Part shown: positions 16,442 to 24,024 of the stretch, piece after piece
Layout: each line of letters starts with the position of its first letter
How positions within the stretch are numbered: the stretch's first letter is position 1
Source of the DNA: JBIIUJ01 sp044340025
Lineage (GTDB): Bacteria; Pseudomonadota; Alphaproteobacteria; Caulobacterales; Aquidulcibacteraceae
Direction: 5' to 3'
DNA length: 33,865 nucleotides
NCBI GenBank assembly: GCA_044340025.1
Contig: JBIIUJ010000012.1
Span: forward strand, 1-33,865
Made by a program: the position numbers and the translations under genes
Notes under the pieces: generated by a model
The model's database searches: none
Told to the model about the DNA's origin: nothing
Seen by the model: only the letters and a program-made list of their open reading frames with translations

Positions 16442-16941
16442 AGCGCGCCCTCATGGCGCAGGAGCCAGGCCTTGCGCTCCACCCCCCCGCCATAGCCGGT
16501 GAGTGCGCCGCCGGCCCCGATCACGCGGTGACAGGGCGTGGCGATTCCGATCGGATTGGCCCCGTTAGCGAGCCCGATGGCGCGCACGGCGGCGGGCTTG
16601 CCGATGCTGGCGGCCTGCGCGCCATAGCTGCGGGTCTGCCCCACCGGGATGGCGCGCAAAGCAGCCCAGGCGGCGCGCTGAAACGCGGTTCCGCCGTGGC
16701 GGACTGGATAGCCGGCAAGCGGGGCGAAATCCTTCGCCCAATAAGCGTCGAGCGCGGCGGCCAGCGGCGGCGGCGGCGCGTCCTGCCGCTTGCCCACCGC
16801 CCCCCACTGCCGGGCGAGAAGCCGGTCCATCCTCTGTGCAAGATCGCCAAATTCCAGCGCCACAAGCGCGCCATCGCAGTCAACGGCGCACAGGAGCGGC
16901 CCGAGCGGGGAGGCGATGCGGGAAAGGGACAAGGTCAGCAT
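16438..16941 (-). CDS. ogt: Methylated-DNA--protein-cysteine methyltransferase
   Basis: The 167-aa suicide enzyme repairs O6-methylguanine by moving the methyl to Cys137 in PCHRV (136-140). The DNA-binding helix has IPVGQTRSYGAQA (99-111), and Arg120 in AVRAIGLANGANP is the arginine finger. The ATG at 16941 has an AGGGTGG-type SD; a GTG three codons upstream is possible. It is the first gene of the ogt-alkA pair, so direct reversal and base excision of alkylation damage are made together. I looked for an Ada box upstream and saw nothing convincing. Confidence 0.95.
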   Translation of the reverse strand: MLTLSLSRIASPLGPLLCAVDCDGALVALEFGDLAQRMDRLLARQWGAVGKRQDAPPPPLAAALDAYWAKDFAPLAGYPVRHGGTAFQRAAWAALRAIPVGQTRSYGAQAASIGKPAAVRAIGLANGANPIGIATPCHRVIGAGGALTGYGGGVERKAWLLRHEGAL

Positions 16942-17018
16942 GAGCGCCACCCTAGCCCCTTGCGCGCGCCCCCGCTCGCCATTTTCGGACCTTCATGCAG
17001 ACCGCTCCGGCAAGTCTG

Positions 17019-17525
17019 TCAGTGCCCCGCGTGTTCGTCCGCACCGCCCTTTGCCGTGAAGGTTTTCACCGGCAGGCTGGTCTCGACCACGCCCGCTTTT
17101 TCGAAGGTGAGCGACAGCGGGATGGAGTCGCCTTCCTTGAAGGGCGCGTCGATCTCCATGAACATGAAATGGAGCCCGCCGGGCTTCAGCTCGGCTTTGC
17201 CCCCTGCGGGGATCTCGATGGCCGGAACCGGGCGCATCTTCATCATGTCGCCTTCCATCGCCATTTCATGCAGCTCCATGCGCGCCGCGCGGGGGCTGGA
17301 GGCGGCGACGAGCCGGTCGGCCTCGGCGCCGCTGTTGATGATCGTCATGTAGCCGGCCGCCACCTTCGCCCCGTCGGGCGTGGCGCGCGCAGCCGGGTCC
17401 TGCAACGCAAGCGTCTCGGTGGCGGCTTGCGGGGCCGCAGCGGCGGGGGCATCGGGCGCGGGCTGGCCGCAGGCGGCCAGAAGCCCGGCCGAGGCGAGCA
17501 GGGCGGCGATCAGGCTCTTTGTCAT
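17019..17525 (-). CDS. PCu(A)C copper chaperone lipoprotein
   Basis: The 168-aa product starts with a lipoprotein signal with lipobox LAAC (Cys19). The mature part is a PCu(A)C cupredoxin-like domain. The copper motif H-x10-M-x21-H-x-M is complete: His86, Met97, His119 and Met121. Such proteins bind Cu(I) in the periplasm and pass it to cytochrome oxidase or other acceptors. An Ala/Pro linker (21-35) follows the lipid anchor, and the tail ends in HAGH, a possible extra metal site. AAGGAG about 7 nt before the ATG lies within the end of the PepSY gene, only 2 nt upstream, so it is the last gene of the DUF2946-TonB-PepSY-PCu(A)C operon. Confidence 0.93.
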   Translation of the reverse strand: MTKSLIAALLASAGLLAACGQPAPDAPAAAAPQAATETLALQDPAARATPDGAKVAAGYMTIINSGAEADRLVAASSPRAARMELHEMAMEGDMMKMRPVPAIEIPAGGKAELKPGGLHFMFMEIDAPFKEGDSIPLSLTFEKAGVVETSLPVKTFTAKGGADEHAGH

Positions 17526-17527
17526 GG

Positions 17528-18919
17528 TCAAGCTCCTTGGTTGGAAGAGGGGCGGCGGCGGCGCGCCGCAAGCGCAAGGCCGAAGCCGGCGGTGGTGAGG
17601 ATCAGCAGCGTGGCGGCCATGGTTCCATAGTCCCGGTTTCGCCGGCCGAGCGGATCGAGGAAGTGCCATTTGTGCAGGGTGTCGAAGGTCCAGTCCTCCA
17701 TCCGGGCGAGGGGGGAGGCGACCCCGGAGGCGGCGATCAGTCCCTCGCGCACGTCGACAAACACGGGTCCGTCAGCGGTCTCGACCCGCCAGACAGGCAG
17801 GCGCTTGTTGATGAAGCCATAGTCGCCGCCGAACCGCTCCACGCGACTCACAGCCGCATCCGGCGCCGCGCCGGCGAGCGCGCGGGCATGATCGGCGTCG
17901 GTCAGGCCTGCGGCCCCGCCGAGATAGTGACCGGTCCCCGCCGCCTCCACCCGCCAGAGCGGGCCGGAGGGCCCGGCTGACGCCGCAAGCGCGCCAAACC
18001 GCATCATGGCGTTCCCGGCTCGGGGCGGCGGCGGCAGGTCGGCGGTCCGGAAGAGGCTTGCCGTCGGTTCGGGCCTGGGGCTGAGCGAATTGGTCATGAA
18101 GAGGTGAAACAGGCCCGAGCCGGTAAACATCAGCGTGGGGACCAGAGCCGCCCAGGCCAGCGCGCGGTGAACCCGCCGCATTCCGCGACCCCGCCCGGAA
18201 AGCAGCATCGCCGCGCCGGCGATGGTCATGGCCATCACCGTGCCGATCAGCAGCGTGATCACCGCCAGCCGCACAGGCTCCCACCGCTCCAGAAACTTCA
18301 GCGTATGCACGTTCTGGAACACGGAAAGCAGGATCCTGCGCGGCGTGTTGGTGACGGCGGCAAGACGGTCCATGCCTGTATCGACATAGAGCGCGAGGGC
18401 GTCTGGCGTGTCGAACGTCACCTCCCAGACCGGCAGCAGCCGATTGACGCTTGGATAGTCCGTCGAGAAGGCCGTGATCAGGCGGGCGCTCCGCACCGGA
18501 GTATCCGCCAGGCCGGCATAGTGGCGCGCCAGCGCGATCGCGTGGGTGCGCTCGGCTTCCGGCGCGGGGGCGCCGGTGCGCGCATCCAGGGCGATCCGGC
18601 CTCCGCCCTCGGGCGTGGCGGCAAACCAGACGAGCGAGCCCTCCACATCGGCCAACCGGACCTGCCGTGTCTCGGCAAGGCCGGCTTGCGCCAGTAGCGG
18701 CCCCGGCGCGATCAGCCCCGACAGCGGCAGGGTCTGCGCCGGCGGCGCCTGCACCGCCGGGCGCGGGGCCGTCCAGCTCATGATCGGATGCAGGAAGCCC
18801 GTGGCCGCCCACGCCATCGCCACAAGGCCCGCCACCCAGGCGAGCCGGGTGTGCAGGCCGCGCGCGACGACCCGGATGGGTCGCCGCGCCGGTGCGCCGG
18901 GGAGCGCGTCTGCCGTCAT
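17528..18919 (-). CDS. PepSY-domain inner-membrane protein
   Basis: The 463-aa protein has the PepSY-associated TM architecture: TM1 at about 24-43 (containing His23 and ending FLHPIMSW), a periplasmic PepSY region, two membrane segments near 215-240 and 250-275, a second PepSY-like region, and a final segment near 433-453. The family is common beside TonB receptors and is often assumed to reduce or move metal ions across the inner membrane; some relatives are ferric or cupric reductases. His44, and His residues in FTGSGLFHLFMT and TLHKWHFLDP, could bind heme or metal. Its ATG overlaps the receptor stop (ATGA), tying it to the copper-type operon. Confidence 0.87.
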   Translation of the reverse strand: MTADALPGAPARRPIRVVARGLHTRLAWVAGLVAMAWAATGFLHPIMSWTAPRPAVQAPPAQTLPLSGLIAPGPLLAQAGLAETRQVRLADVEGSLVWFAATPEGGGRIALDARTGAPAPEAERTHAIALARHYAGLADTPVRSARLITAFSTDYPSVNRLLPVWEVTFDTPDALALYVDTGMDRLAAVTNTPRRILLSVFQNVHTLKFLERWEPVRLAVITLLIGTVMAMTIAGAAMLLSGRGRGMRRVHRALAWAALVPTLMFTGSGLFHLFMTNSLSPRPEPTASLFRTADLPPPPRAGNAMMRFGALAASAGPSGPLWRVEAAGTGHYLGGAAGLTDADHARALAGAAPDAAVSRVERFGGDYGFINKRLPVWRVETADGPVFVDVREGLIAASGVASPLARMEDWTFDTLHKWHFLDPLGRRNRDYGTMAATLLILTTAGFGLALAARRRRPSSNQGA

Positions 18920-20979
18920 GGCCGCCCCCCGAAGCCGGTGCGCAGGCCGATGTAGAAGGCCCGCCCCTCGCCAGGAGTGGCGACCGCGAGGTTCACGCCC
19001 GGCGCGCGCGCATTGGCGATAGCGCTCACCATCGAGACATGCGCCTCATCGGCGAGATTGCGTCCTTCAAGGAACAGGCGCGTGTTCGGCCCCGCCTGCC
19101 AGGACGCGGAGAGGTTCACCAGCGTGTAGCCGGGCGCCTCCAGCGTGTTGCGGAAATCCACCGTCGTGTCCGACTGGGTAAAGACCGACGGCGCGATCCG
19201 CCAAGGCCTAGCCTCCCACGCCAGTTCGGCGACGAGCGTGCTCTCGGGCACGCCGGCAAGCGTGTTGTCGCCATAGACGGGATCGTTCTCGAACCGGAAG
19301 CGGCTATAGGTCCAGGCGCCGCGCAGGCTGAGCGCGCCGCCGAACACATTCTTCGCCAGCCGCGCCGTTCCGCCCGCTTCCAGCCCGTGCCGGCGGGTGT
19401 TGGGCGCATTGAAGGTGGCGGCCGGGATCAGCGGGCTCACCTGGAAGGCGATGAATTCGTTTTCCAGACGGGCGTGGAAATAGGCGATCTCGAAGTCGAG
19501 CCGGCCCCACTGGCCGCGCGCCCCGATCTCGGCGCTCACGCCCTCCTGCGCCTTGATCGGCACGAAGGTGACGAACCCGCCCTGGGTGAGCTGGCCGAAC
19601 GCCGGCGGCTCATAGACGCCCGCGACATTGGCGAACACCTGAAGGTCTTCGCGCGGGGCCCAGAGAAGGCCGATCTTCGGGCTGATGCGGGAGAAGCTCT
19701 CGCTATCGCTCGCCGCCCGGTTGCGGAGGTTTTCCACCTCCCGATCCGTGTCGATGCTCGACAGGCCCGCGATCAGCGTCAGGTCGTCGCGCGCCTGAAG
19801 CCGCAGCTCGCCGAACACGTCCACGCCGCCGGCCCGCTGGATGCTGTCGCCCGTCAGCACGCCGCGGTCGGCCTGACCATTGGCGATGGCGGTGAAGGTG
19901 CACGCCGCGGTGCGGGCGTCGCGCCAGCGCGCCCCCGCGCTCCACGACCACGCGCCCGCCTCCCCCTCCAGCCGGGCGAACAGCAGATGATCCAGCACGC
20001 GCTGGTCGATCACGATGCTGATCGGGTGATAGAGGTCGCGCGCACTATAGGCCGCCCCGAACGAGAGCGCGCCCAGCGCGCCCGCCGGCAGGGTGGTGCG
20101 CGTCCAGGCGCGCAGGCTGTTGATGTCGCGCCCGAAGGCGAAGCCCAGATTGCCCGCGTTGGCGCGCTGCGGGGTTGTGCGGGCCTGCGCGATGGTGAGC
20201 GCGCCGGGGATCTCCTGGTTCACGTCATTGATCAGCAGGCCAAACCGCGTCTCGGCCGTGGCGGTCCAGCGCCAGCCGCCCTGAAGATAGAAGCGGCCGT
20301 TGGACTGCTCGGCGTTTTCGCGGAATCCGCGCTGCTTCTGGGCGGTGGCGGCGAGGATCAGGTCCAACCGCTCGCCCACATGGGCGAAGCGGGCGTTGGC
20401 GCGCGTGGTCTCGAACGATCCGCCCTCGATCCGCACGGCGCCGGCGGTTTCCTGATCACGCGCCCGCAGGCCCTCGATCGCGATCGCCCCGCCCAGCGTG
20501 GCGCCGGCCAGCGAAAAGGCGTTCGCCCCGCGATAGACCGACATGGCGGCGGTGAAGGTGGGGTCGATCTCCTGAAAGTCGCCAAAGCCATCCGCGCCGT
20601 TCAGGGGAACGCCGTCGAATTGCAGCTCCACGCCGCGCAGGTGCGCGTTGTTGGCGACGCCGGAGCCCCGGATGGAGAGGCGCACCTCCTCGCCAAAGCG
20701 GGGCTGCGCGATCACGCCGGGGATGAATTGCAGCGTGTCGCGGAAGGTCACGGCATAGCGGTCGGCGAAGGCTTCGGCCGGCACGACCGAGACATTGCCT
20801 GGCTGCTTGGCGGCTTCAGCCTGAGCGGTGGCCGCCACAGTGCGCTCGCCCAGCACGACGACGGTATCGGCCTGGCGGATCGCTGCAACGTCGGCGGCGG
20901 CGGGAGAGACAAATGCGCTCGCGCACACGGAAGCGAGCAGGAGGGCGCGCGGAGCACGCGCGGTGATGAGGAAAGACAT
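18916..20979 (-). CDS. TonB-dependent outer-membrane receptor, probably for copper
   Basis: The 687-aa protein has a signal peptide (1-29), a TonB-box-like stretch DTVVVLG (38-44), a plug domain (about 45-165, with IPGVIAQPRFGEEVRLSIRGSG and GVELQFDGVPLN) and a 22-strand-type barrel ending in Phe-rich strands (FYIGLRTGFGGRP). The plug and barrel do not reveal the ligand. The genes downstream (PepSY protein and PCu(A)C with a full copper motif) and upstream (DUF2946-like) make copper, or a copper chelate, the best guess; iron chelates remain possible. The ATG at 20979 has only a weak SD, and a strong hairpin lies 33 nt upstream in the gap after the DUF2946-like gene. Confidence 0.88.
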   Translation of the reverse strand: MSFLITARAPRALLLASVCASAFVSPAAADVAAIRQADTVVVLGERTVAATAQAEAAKQPGNVSVVPAEAFADRYAVTFRDTLQFIPGVIAQPRFGEEVRLSIRGSGVANNAHLRGVELQFDGVPLNGADGFGDFQEIDPTFTAAMSVYRGANAFSLAGATLGGAIAIEGLRARDQETAGAVRIEGGSFETTRANARFAHVGERLDLILAATAQKQRGFRENAEQSNGRFYLQGGWRWTATAETRFGLLINDVNQEIPGALTIAQARTTPQRANAGNLGFAFGRDINSLRAWTRTTLPAGALGALSFGAAYSARDLYHPISIVIDQRVLDHLLFARLEGEAGAWSWSAGARWRDARTAACTFTAIANGQADRGVLTGDSIQRAGGVDVFGELRLQARDDLTLIAGLSSIDTDREVENLRNRAASDSESFSRISPKIGLLWAPREDLQVFANVAGVYEPPAFGQLTQGGFVTFVPIKAQEGVSAEIGARGQWGRLDFEIAYFHARLENEFIAFQVSPLIPAATFNAPNTRRHGLEAGGTARLAKNVFGGALSLRGAWTYSRFRFENDPVYGDNTLAGVPESTLVAELAWEARPWRIAPSVFTQSDTTVDFRNTLEAPGYTLVNLSASWQAGPNTRLFLEGRNLADEAHVSMVSAIANARAPGVNLAVATPGEGRAFYIGLRTGFGGRP

Positions 20980-21011
20980 GGAAAACCTGATGCTGAGTCA
21001 ACGGGAAGGGC

Positions 21012-21035
21012 GCGGCGCGCAGGCGTGCGCGCCGC
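21012..21035 (-). promoter_or_regulatory. 10-bp intercistronic hairpin before the TonB receptor gene
   Basis: A perfect 10-bp stem with a 4-nt loop lies in the 72-nt gap between the DUF2946-like gene and the receptor gene (arms GCGGCGCGCA and TGCGCGCCGC). No T-run follows on the minus strand, so it is not a textbook terminator. It may stabilise or process the mRNA, or hold back expression of the downstream genes. The function is inferred. Confidence 0.5.
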
Positions 21036-21051
21036 AGCGGGGCGTTGGATT

Positions 21052-21444
21052 TCAGATCAGGCTTGGCGGCGCCGTAGCAGGCGGGGGCGGGGCTGCAAGC
21101 CCGGCGCCCGGCCGGGGGGCGGCTTCGCGCGCAGGCGGCGGCGCAGCAAAGGGCGACGACAGCGGTGCGGCAATCGACTGGCCCGGACCGGGCAGCGCAG
21201 CAGCCTGTGCGACGGCGAACACGCAGGGGTGATCGGGCGCGGCCTCGGGCTGATCGCCCGCATCCTCGCCGAGCGGGAGGGCCACTTCCATGGCCCCATG
21301 CTCGGTGCACATGACGACCGTCGCGCCATGGTCGCCGGCCACGAGCATATAGCCCGGCGGCGCAAACACCTTCAGCGCCAGCGCCAACAGCGCGAGCGTC
21401 AAAAGCGCTTGGCGAACGCAAGCGGCGGCAAACGGCGATCCCAT
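21052..21444 (-). CDS. DUF2946-like small membrane/exported protein
   Basis: The 130-aa product has one hydrophobic segment (12-28), best read as an uncleaved anchor or signal, then a region with possible soft-metal ligands: Met33, His39, Cys46 and His49 (MCTEHGAM), Met52, His72 and Cys74 (DHPCVFA). The C-terminal 50 residues are Pro/Ala-rich and low in complexity. DUF2946 proteins often sit beside TonB receptors and copper genes, and this one is first in such an operon. Its role is not known; metal sensing or binding at the membrane would fit the Cys/His/Met pattern. The SD is weak. Alternative: an unrelated small exported protein. Confidence 0.65.
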   Translation of the reverse strand: MGSPFAAACVRQALLTLALLALALKVFAPPGYMLVAGDHGATVVMCTEHGAMEVALPLGEDAGDQPEAAPDHPCVFAVAQAAALPGPGQSIAAPLSSPFAAPPPAREAAPRPGAGLAAPPPPATAPPSLI

Positions 21445-21745
21445 CGCGCCAGCATCTAGTCGAAACCCGCCGCCGTTTCCAGCGCCGCAGTGCGATAGCC
21501 TTGACGCAGCGATGATGGCCCCATCGCGCCGATGAGTGCCCCCGCGCCCAGCGGTTCGGGTCGGACGCCACCCCCTTCGAAGCGGCGGCCGGCGAGGCGG
21601 CGCGACCGTTCACCCGCCTTGAGCGCTGGGGCCTGTGTGCGCATGATTCGGGTTAGAGTGCTGTTATTGCAAAGCAAATATTGGGATACTTGTGCCGCCT
21701 CGGGCCGGCTCTAGAACCTGGCGCATCCTGTTTGGCGGAGAGGCC
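21445..21745. other. 301-bp divergent intergenic region
   Basis: This gap separates the copper-type operon from the SRPBCC gene. No convincing gene is visible. A minus-strand open frame at 21456-21644 (ATG at 21644, 62 codons) ends 11 nt before the DUF2946-like start, but resembles nothing I know and has no clear SD. It could be a leader peptide or chance. The only AT-rich part is 21655-21695, annotated separately. Confidence 0.5.
21655..21695. promoter_or_regulatory. AT-rich island, likely shared promoter region
   Basis: In an otherwise very GC-rich region this stretch stands out as AT-rich. It contains the small inverted repeat TTGC-AAA-GCAA (21667-21677), then AATATT and GATACT (21685-21690), a possible -10 for the SRPBCC gene about 55 nt downstream. 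It also lies upstream of the divergent copper-type operon. No -35/-10 pair matches consensus well on either strand, so the call rests on composition and position. Confidence 0.35.
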
Positions 21746-22255
21746 ATGAGAATCCTGTTGTTTTCAGTCGCTGGCGTGGTGCTGATCGGCATCGCCGTCA
21801 TGATCCTTGGCGCGCTTCTGCCCGCGACCCGGGAAGGGACCGCGAGCGCGACGATCGAGGCCCCCGCCGCCCTCGTGCGTAGCACCGTTCTGGACGTCGA
21901 GAGCCAGCCAGCCTGGCGCGCGCGGGTGAAAGCGGTGGAGCGCCAGTCCGATACTGCCTGGACCGAGATCGCAGCCGACGGCGAGCGCATCTCCTTCCGT
22001 CTCACAGACGCCGGCGGCGAGACGCTCGCCCTCGAGTTTGAAAGCAATCGCGGTTACGTCGGGCGTTGGGAGGCGCGCCTGGAGACCCTGGCGTCGGGCG
22101 CGACCCGGATAGCGGTGCGCGAGCAGGCGACGGTCGCCTCGCCCGTCGGACGCCTCCTCTCGCGCTTGTTCTTCAGCCCCGGCGCCTTTGCCGCCGCCTA
22201 TCTGGAGGACTTGGCCAGAGAGGTCGCGCGCCGGCGCACCGCCAGTGGAGCGTGA
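21746..22255 (+). CDS. SRPBCC-like membrane-anchored protein
   Basis: The 169-aa protein has one N-terminal membrane segment (2-27, LLFSVAGVVLIGIAVMILGA) and a START/SRPBCC-like domain (35-165): a strand with ATIEAPAALVRSTVLDVESQPAWRARV, the usual start of polyketide-cyclase-like proteins, then alternating strands and a long C-terminal helix. This fold binds hydrophobic ligands in a cavity; the ligand is unknown. The anchor puts the domain at the membrane, probably on the periplasmic side. GGAGAGG just before the ATG at 21746 supports this start over an in-frame one at 21692. Only 3 nt separate it from the next gene, so the pair is an operon. Confidence 0.75.
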   Translation: MRILLFSVAGVVLIGIAVMILGALLPATREGTASATIEAPAALVRSTVLDVESQPAWRARVKAVERQSDTAWTEIAADGERISFRLTDAGGETLALEFESNRGYVGRWEARLETLASGATRIAVREQATVASPVGRLLSRLFFSPGAFAAAYLEDLAREVARRRTASGA

Positions 22256-22258
22256 ACC

Positions 22259-22693
22259 ATGACGACCAAGCCCAAGCGACCCACTGACTGGCGCAAGCGC
22301 TTCGACAAGGCCAAGCCCGCCCGGACCGAGATGCTCCACACCGATTTCGCCGGCATCAAGGCGGGCTCGGTGCTGTTCATCGGCTCGCCCGGCGTCTTCG
22401 CCAATTACATCAGCCGGATCCCGCCCGGCGAGACGCGCAGCGTGGAGGCGATGCGCAACGAGCTCGCACGGCGCAACGGCGCTGCGGCGACCTGCCCTGT
22501 CTCGACCGCCATCTATCTGAAAGTGGTGGCCGAGGTGGCGCTGGACGAGCTGGCGCAGGGCAAGCCGACGCAAAGCGTCATCCCGTTCTGGCGCGTGATC
22601 GAACCGGGCAGCAAGATCGCGCGGCGGCTCTCGTGCGGGGATGATATCATCGCGCATTTCCGGGCGCTGGAGAGGACGTCGCCGGCGGGGTGA
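22259..22693 (+). CDS. MGMT-like (alkyltransferase-like) protein lacking the catalytic cysteine
   Basis: The 144-aa protein resembles the DNA-binding half of O6-alkylguanine transferases. IPPGETRSVEAMRNELA (54-70) parallels the IPxGxTRSYGxxA helix of ogt in this same window, and PFWRVIEPGS (109-118) sits where PCHRVIGxGG should be, with Phe replacing the methyl-acceptor Cys and Trp the His. Cys79 is elsewhere. It therefore cannot repair by methyl transfer as Ogt does. Known alkyltransferase-like proteins without the Cys bind O6-alkylguanine and hand it to nucleotide excision repair; that role is possible here but unproven. The basic N-terminus (MTTKPKRPTDWRKRFDKAK) suits nucleic-acid binding. 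It is co-operonic with the SRPBCC protein. Confidence 0.55.
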   Translation: MTTKPKRPTDWRKRFDKAKPARTEMLHTDFAGIKAGSVLFIGSPGVFANYISRIPPGETRSVEAMRNELARRNGAAATCPVSTAIYLKVVAEVALDELAQGKPTQSVIPFWRVIEPGSKIARRLSCGDDIIAHFRALERTSPAG

Positions 22694-22750
22694 CGGCGGC
22701 GGCCGGGAGTGCGCGTCGCGATGCCCGGCTCGCTCCTCGCCAGCAGCCAA

Positions 22751-23176
22751 TCAGGCGTCGGCGCCGAACCCAGCCCCCGCGACCGCCGGCGCCAGTCGGA
22801 TGAGGCGGGAGTCTTCCACCGCCGCCTGGCGATGCTTGACCGCTTCCCGGTAGAGCGGGTCGCGGATCATCTCGACGAAAGCCGCCACGCTCGGATACTC
22901 GGCAATGAAGCATTCGTCCCACGCCTCGTTTTCGGGGCCGGTAAGGGTGAGTTCGAACTGCCCGCGCCAGATAATGCGGCCGCCGACGCGCGCAAAGATC
23001 GGATTGCTCTCCCGTCCGTAGGCGGCATAGGCTTGCGCCCCTGTCCATGCCCGGCCATCGGCATAGGCTGCGCGTTCGCGAAACCGCACCAGATTCAGCA
23101 TGTTGATTGGGCCTGGCCGATCGTTGGCGCGGAAGGCGGCGAAGCGCTCCTTCGTGGGGTCGATGAATCCGGTCAC
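22751..23176 (-). CDS. DUF1330 / dabb-like small protein
   Basis: The 141-aa product has the DUF1330 pattern: NMLNLVRFRERA (25-36) near the start and a later stretch with FIAEYPSVAAFVEMIRDPLYREA (89-111) followed by HRQAAVEDSRLIRL. The fold is a ferredoxin-like dimeric alpha/beta barrel. No reaction is known for most members. The start is GTG at 23176 with AAGGAGAT upstream at a rather long spacing of about 10 nt. It stands alone, convergent with the MGMT-like gene and divergent from nfu. Confidence 0.8.
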   Translation of the reverse strand: MTGFIDPTKERFAAFRANDRPGPINMLNLVRFRERAAYADGRAWTGAQAYAAYGRESNPIFARVGGRIIWRGQFELTLTGPENEAWDECFIAEYPSVAAFVEMIRDPLYREAVKHRQAAVEDSRLIRLAPAVAGAGFGADA

Positions 23177-23380
23177 GGCTTCAGATCTCCTTCATTCAGA
23201 TCAATCCAGAGCAGGCGCCCTCATCCGCCGCTGGGGGATGGACGACCATGGCCGCATCCCGCCCACAGGAGCGTTGAAATGCAAGCGGCGATCGCCCTGG
23301 GGCTGTTGCGGCTGAACATGCCCGCCCTTGCAATCGGGGCTGCGCGCGCTCATGTCGGCAGGAGCCGGAGCCCCGCCCCC

Positions 23381-23956
23381 ATGTTCATCCAGACCGAAGC
23401 CACGCCCAACCCCGCCACGCTGAAGTTTCTGCCGGGCCGGGAGGTCTATCCGCCGGGCTCGATCGAGTTTCGTGGCCTCGCCGAGGCGGAGGGGCGGTCC
23501 CCGCTTGCTGAATCCATCCTCAGGGTTGCAGGCGTGCGGCGCGTGTTCTTCGGGCCGGACTTTGTGACCGTGACCAAGGACGACGCCGTCGACTGGCCGC
23601 ACATCAAGCCCTCCATTCTGGGCGCCATCATGGACTGTTTCACCGCCGGCCGGCCTGTCGTGACAGACGCCGCCGGCTCGGGCGCGCCCGAAGAGACCCG
23701 CGTCTACGAGGGCGATGCGGCCGAGATCGTGGAACAGATCAAGGAGTTGCTCGACACCCGCGTGCGCCCCGCCGTTGCGCAGGATGGCGGGGACATCCTG
23801 TTTTCCGACTTCGACCCCGAGAGCGGCGTCGTGAAGCTCCACATGCGCGGCGCCTGCGCAGGCTGCCCCTCCTCGACCATGACGCTGAAGGCCGGCATCG
23901 AGAACATGCTGCGCCACTATGTGCCGGAAGTGACCCGCGTGGAGCAGGCGCTCTAG
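23381..23956 (+). CDS. nfu: NifU-type Fe-S cluster scaffold/carrier Nfu
   Basis: The 191-aa protein carries Fe-S clusters to target proteins. It has an N-terminal Nfu_N domain (1-88, MFIQTEATPNPATLKFLPG being the family start) and a C-terminal NifU domain (113-185) with the cluster-binding Cys159 and Cys162 (CAGC). I place the start at ATG 23381 by family conservation; a GGAG lies about 10 nt upstream. An in-frame ATG at 23279 has a better SD (AGGAG, 7 nt spacing) and would add 34 residues; see findings. In many alphaproteobacteria nfu is near tsaB, rimI and fur, as here. Confidence 0.93.
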   Translation: MFIQTEATPNPATLKFLPGREVYPPGSIEFRGLAEAEGRSPLAESILRVAGVRRVFFGPDFVTVTKDDAVDWPHIKPSILGAIMDCFTAGRPVVTDAAGSGAPEETRVYEGDAAEIVEQIKELLDTRVRPAVAQDGGDILFSDFDPESGVVKLHMRGACAGCPSSTMTLKAGIENMLRHYVPEVTRVEQAL

Positions 23957-24024
23957 CCAGAGCCTCTATCGCGGGGGCGGCGGGCGCGGCTATGTCGGGG
24001 CGCAAACAGCCGCACGGAGAACCC

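Noticed and set aside
18892..21459. Plus-strand open frame of 855 codons across the copper operon
   Set aside because: Antisense to clear TonB receptor and DUF2946-like genes; Arg/Gly/His-rich with no domain.
21456..21644. 62-codon minus-strand frame before the DUF2946-like gene
   Set aside because: No known family and no clear SD. Kept only as a note in the intergenic entry; a leader peptide is possible but unsupported.
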